Notes under the pieces: generated by a model
Told to the model about the DNA's origin: nothing
The model's input: only the letters and a program-made list of their open reading frames with translations
Database searches by the model: none
Made by a program: the position numbers and the translations under genes
Shown here: one piece after another, positions 33,301 through 35,383 of the stretch
How positions within the stretch are numbered: position 1 is the stretch's first letter
Layout: every line of letters begins with the position of its first letter
DNA from: Phoronis australis
Taxonomy: Eukaryota; Phoronida; Phoronidae
DNA: 35,383 nucleotides
Reading direction: 5' to 3'
NCBI GenBank assembly: GCA_002633005.1
Contig: NMRA01000126.1
Location: forward strand, 392,963 to 428,345

Positions 33301-34071
33301 TGTAATAGTTACTTTGTTACAATAAATGTATAAAAAATATAAGAACTCCCTACATTTTGTTCACTTAGAAATCTGACAGGGTCCAATGTGACTTTGTTAG
33401 AGTTTTAAGGTGATTACCCTGAGCAACGACAATGATTCTAAGTGGTACACATGGGAAGCAAACCATGATATGTACAACAAGATTATAGAAGAAACTTGAG
33501 TTTAATTTGGTGCAGAAATAAATAATTTAATTAAATGATGCAGGCTTGCTTAATATTGATTACATGTGCTGTCTTGGTTTTCTTTCACCTCTGAAACAGT
33601 CAATGATGTGGTTTAACTCCATAGGCTTACTTAAGCTTCCGTGATCGAACTAAAAATTATGATACACACATTTTTTTCTGATCATGTCTAGAAGCAATCA
33701 GCTCCCTGGCACCCCAGAATCCAAGACAGCAAAGTACAAATTTTCCCACAATTCACAAGTTGTTCTTCTTTTCTCACACAACACGAAGTTCTTATGAACG
33801 TATTTTTAGAGGGTATGAGCTGCTGTTCGTGAGAAAAGAACATAAACGAAAAGAACTGACATATAACAGAAAAGACTTGAAATTCAACGTTTGTGCAAGC
33901 TGAGAGGAGGGACGACAGGCTACCTGGATACACATTGTTTGGCAATTTACTCTTCTCTTTTCTGTTTTTTAATTTTGTAGACCAATTTTATCAATTGAAA
34001 GCTTCCTGCGTTTTTAACTAAATACTAAGAACATAATTATTTAAATGCACCAACTAGATAATATAACTTAC

Positions 34072-34097
34072 CTGACATTCTGTAAACCTCTTTCAGT
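34072..34097 (-). CDS. Candidate 26-bp microexon, possible 5' exon of intersectin
   Basis: Flanked by AATTTTTTTCCAG and CAG|GTAAGT, both near-consensus. In frame with the 34,848-34,942 exon it reads (R)LKEVYRMS and leaves one G. That G is the phase required by the intersectin exon at 20,695, which would give [10 protein letters not shown]. Either Met here could be an intersectin start, with a 13.4-kb intron. Phase agreement alone has a one-in-three chance of being accidental. Confidence 0.4.
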
Positions 34098-34439
34098 CTG
34101 GAAAAAAATTGGTACAGTGTCACAAATTCAAGATCATCTGGTACTACATATTTCAGAAATACTGATATTAAAATTACAGTTAAGCCAGTAATCTGATGCA
34201 CATACTGCAAAACATGACTTAGTTGACAGGGCCCTCGATGCCTCAATGCTGGGTCTGAAAACTAGTCACATTCCTCTCTGAGAAAATCATCTAAAAATCA
34301 TGCATAATTCCCCTCAGGCTCAAAAATGATTCCTTGTGTGTCGATAATCTCAAAAACTGCTTGACGGGTCACAATGAAATTCGATACCGCGGTATATGGC
34401 GAGAATGCGCCAGCACCAGTCGATTTTTGGACCGATTCA

Positions 34440-34560
34440 ATTACCGTACTCGTTCAGGTTACCGCTCATGCTCGGCTTACCGCCCAGCCCCAAAATTTTC
34501 AATTTTTCATTTTTAAGCGTCCATGCTCGACTTACCGCCCACCCCCAATTTTTTATGATC
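34440..34560 (+). repeat. Second copy of the ACCGCCCA repeat family
   Basis: TTACCGTACTCGTTCAGGTT, CTCGGCTTACCGCCCAGCCC and CTCGACTTACCGCCCACCCC repeat the words seen at 25,485-25,690 in the same orientation. Confidence 0.65.
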
Positions 34561-34847
34561 GAGACCTCCTTAAAAGTGAGTGTGTTTTGGTGAACATTCG
34601 TCTCGCAAAACTTAGATTCCAAAACCTGTGCAATTCCCTTACCCTTCAATGACAATCAGTTTTAGTGGAACCGGGAACTTGCCTTACTATGGCAGTAAAA
34701 TACCCACATTCTCATGGTCTTTACTGAAGGAGACACAATTGTGTCAGAATGTACTGATCACTAAGACAGCACTTGTCGAATGTATTTCATTACCGTGAAA
34801 GAACCAACAAAGAGGCACTTGACAAGAATTTCAAGTCCAAGGCCTAC

Positions 34848-34942
34848 CTTTCTGGATTCCCCATAACAGTACACAAAACATCACCACCCTGAGCTATGAA
34901 GTAAAAATACGGGCCATTGTTCAGTGTCTTCGTTAAACGCAT
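34848..34942 (-). CDS. Candidate first coding exon of unknown product
   Basis: Starts at ATG (34,942-34,940) with A at -3 and an in-frame TAA four codons upstream. It reads MRLTKTLNNGPYFYFIAQGG then DVLCTVMGNPER, with a good donor AAAG|GTAGGC. The composition is protein-like and the phase (2 bases carried) matches the next candidate exon at 34,097, where the Arg codon is completed. I do not recognise the family. It could start a gene upstream of intersectin, or be an extended intersectin N-terminus. It could also be chance, since only ~41 codons are involved. Confidence 0.4.
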
Positions 34943-35383
34943 GTTTTTAATGACTTACTCCTGACACCAAACTAGAAGCGCCCAACAAAAACCAACAGCG
35001 CAAGAAATCAACTTGTAATTAAGTGCAAGTTGAACATTCTATCCACATCTACGTGATCAAAAACTTATTTTTGAACTCTTGATTTGCCTGTTGACTTTAT
35101 ATACACGATGTGTTTTTGCTTTTTACATGATGTGTTTTTGCTTCATTATTTTTGCAGCTGATTGACCACTCCTATTGCCTAATAATAGTATCGTCTGATT
35201 GTTGAGCACATGCTTTGAACAAATTCCTGGAGGTCAGTGTTGGCTGTCCAACACAGAAAGAAATATACCATGTATATAAAATGTTACATTGTTCAAACTA
35301 GGTCCAAAGTATTTAGAAAAAGATCAGGTATCAACCATCAGCACATTTGGTTGCCAAAGTAACTAGCAGCAGCATATCTGTAC

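Larger units (their letters stand above)
20696..34071. other. Long repeat-rich region upstream of the first placed intersectin exon
   Basis: About 13.4 kb with no confident coding exon. It is either the first intron of intersectin or intergenic plus promoter DNA. It contains the foldback element, LINE fragment, TTAA element, TIR element and tandem repeats annotated separately. A strong GTGAGTAAT donor-like site lies on the minus strand at 25,401 without a usable open frame. Confidence 0.5.

Overview
This is a eukaryotic genomic window, AT-rich and full of introns. I read it as a marine invertebrate, most likely a non-vertebrate deuterostome or another bilaterian with similarly sized introns. 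That placement rests on gene structure and repeat style and is not firm to phylum. There are no operons, ribosome binding sites or other prokaryotic signals.

The one gene I recognise with high confidence is intersectin (ITSN / Dap160 family), the endocytic scaffold, on the minus strand. I placed 18 coding exons between 20,695 and 1,311. Every exon has an AG acceptor and a GT donor, and all 17 junction phases agree. Together they give 903 uninterrupted codons: EH1, a Gly/Ala/Ser linker, EH2, a proline-rich linker, a long charged coiled coil, a Trp/Phe-rich segment, the first SH3 domain (SH3A), and the start of the next linker. The gene is partial. The remaining SH3 domains, and any DH-PH-C2 tail, lie beyond base 1. 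The N-terminal start codon lies upstream of 20,695.

From 20,696 to 35,383 there is mostly repeat-rich, non-coding DNA. Two short exon-like segments on the minus strand (34,940-34,942 start codon region and 34,072-34,097) fit each other by splice phase. They could be a 5' end of the intersectin transcript or the start of an unrelated upstream gene.

The introns hold most of the unusual material. There is a three-monomer higher-order tandem repeat carrying CTCF-like motifs every ~150 bp (3,840-5,340). A 25-bp minisatellite has multiplied the 5' splice site of one intersectin exon (9,180-9,305). A ~835-bp foldback element has a loop with eleven CACGTG E-boxes in a 14-bp repeat (21,464-22,298). 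Four non-autonomous DNA transposons have visible terminal inverted repeats (396-901, 6,801-7,305, 29,942-30,494 with TTAA flanks, and 30,781-31,943). There are also a decayed LINE reverse-transcriptase fragment, a tRNA-derived SINE, several smaller minisatellites and a dispersed intronic repeat family.
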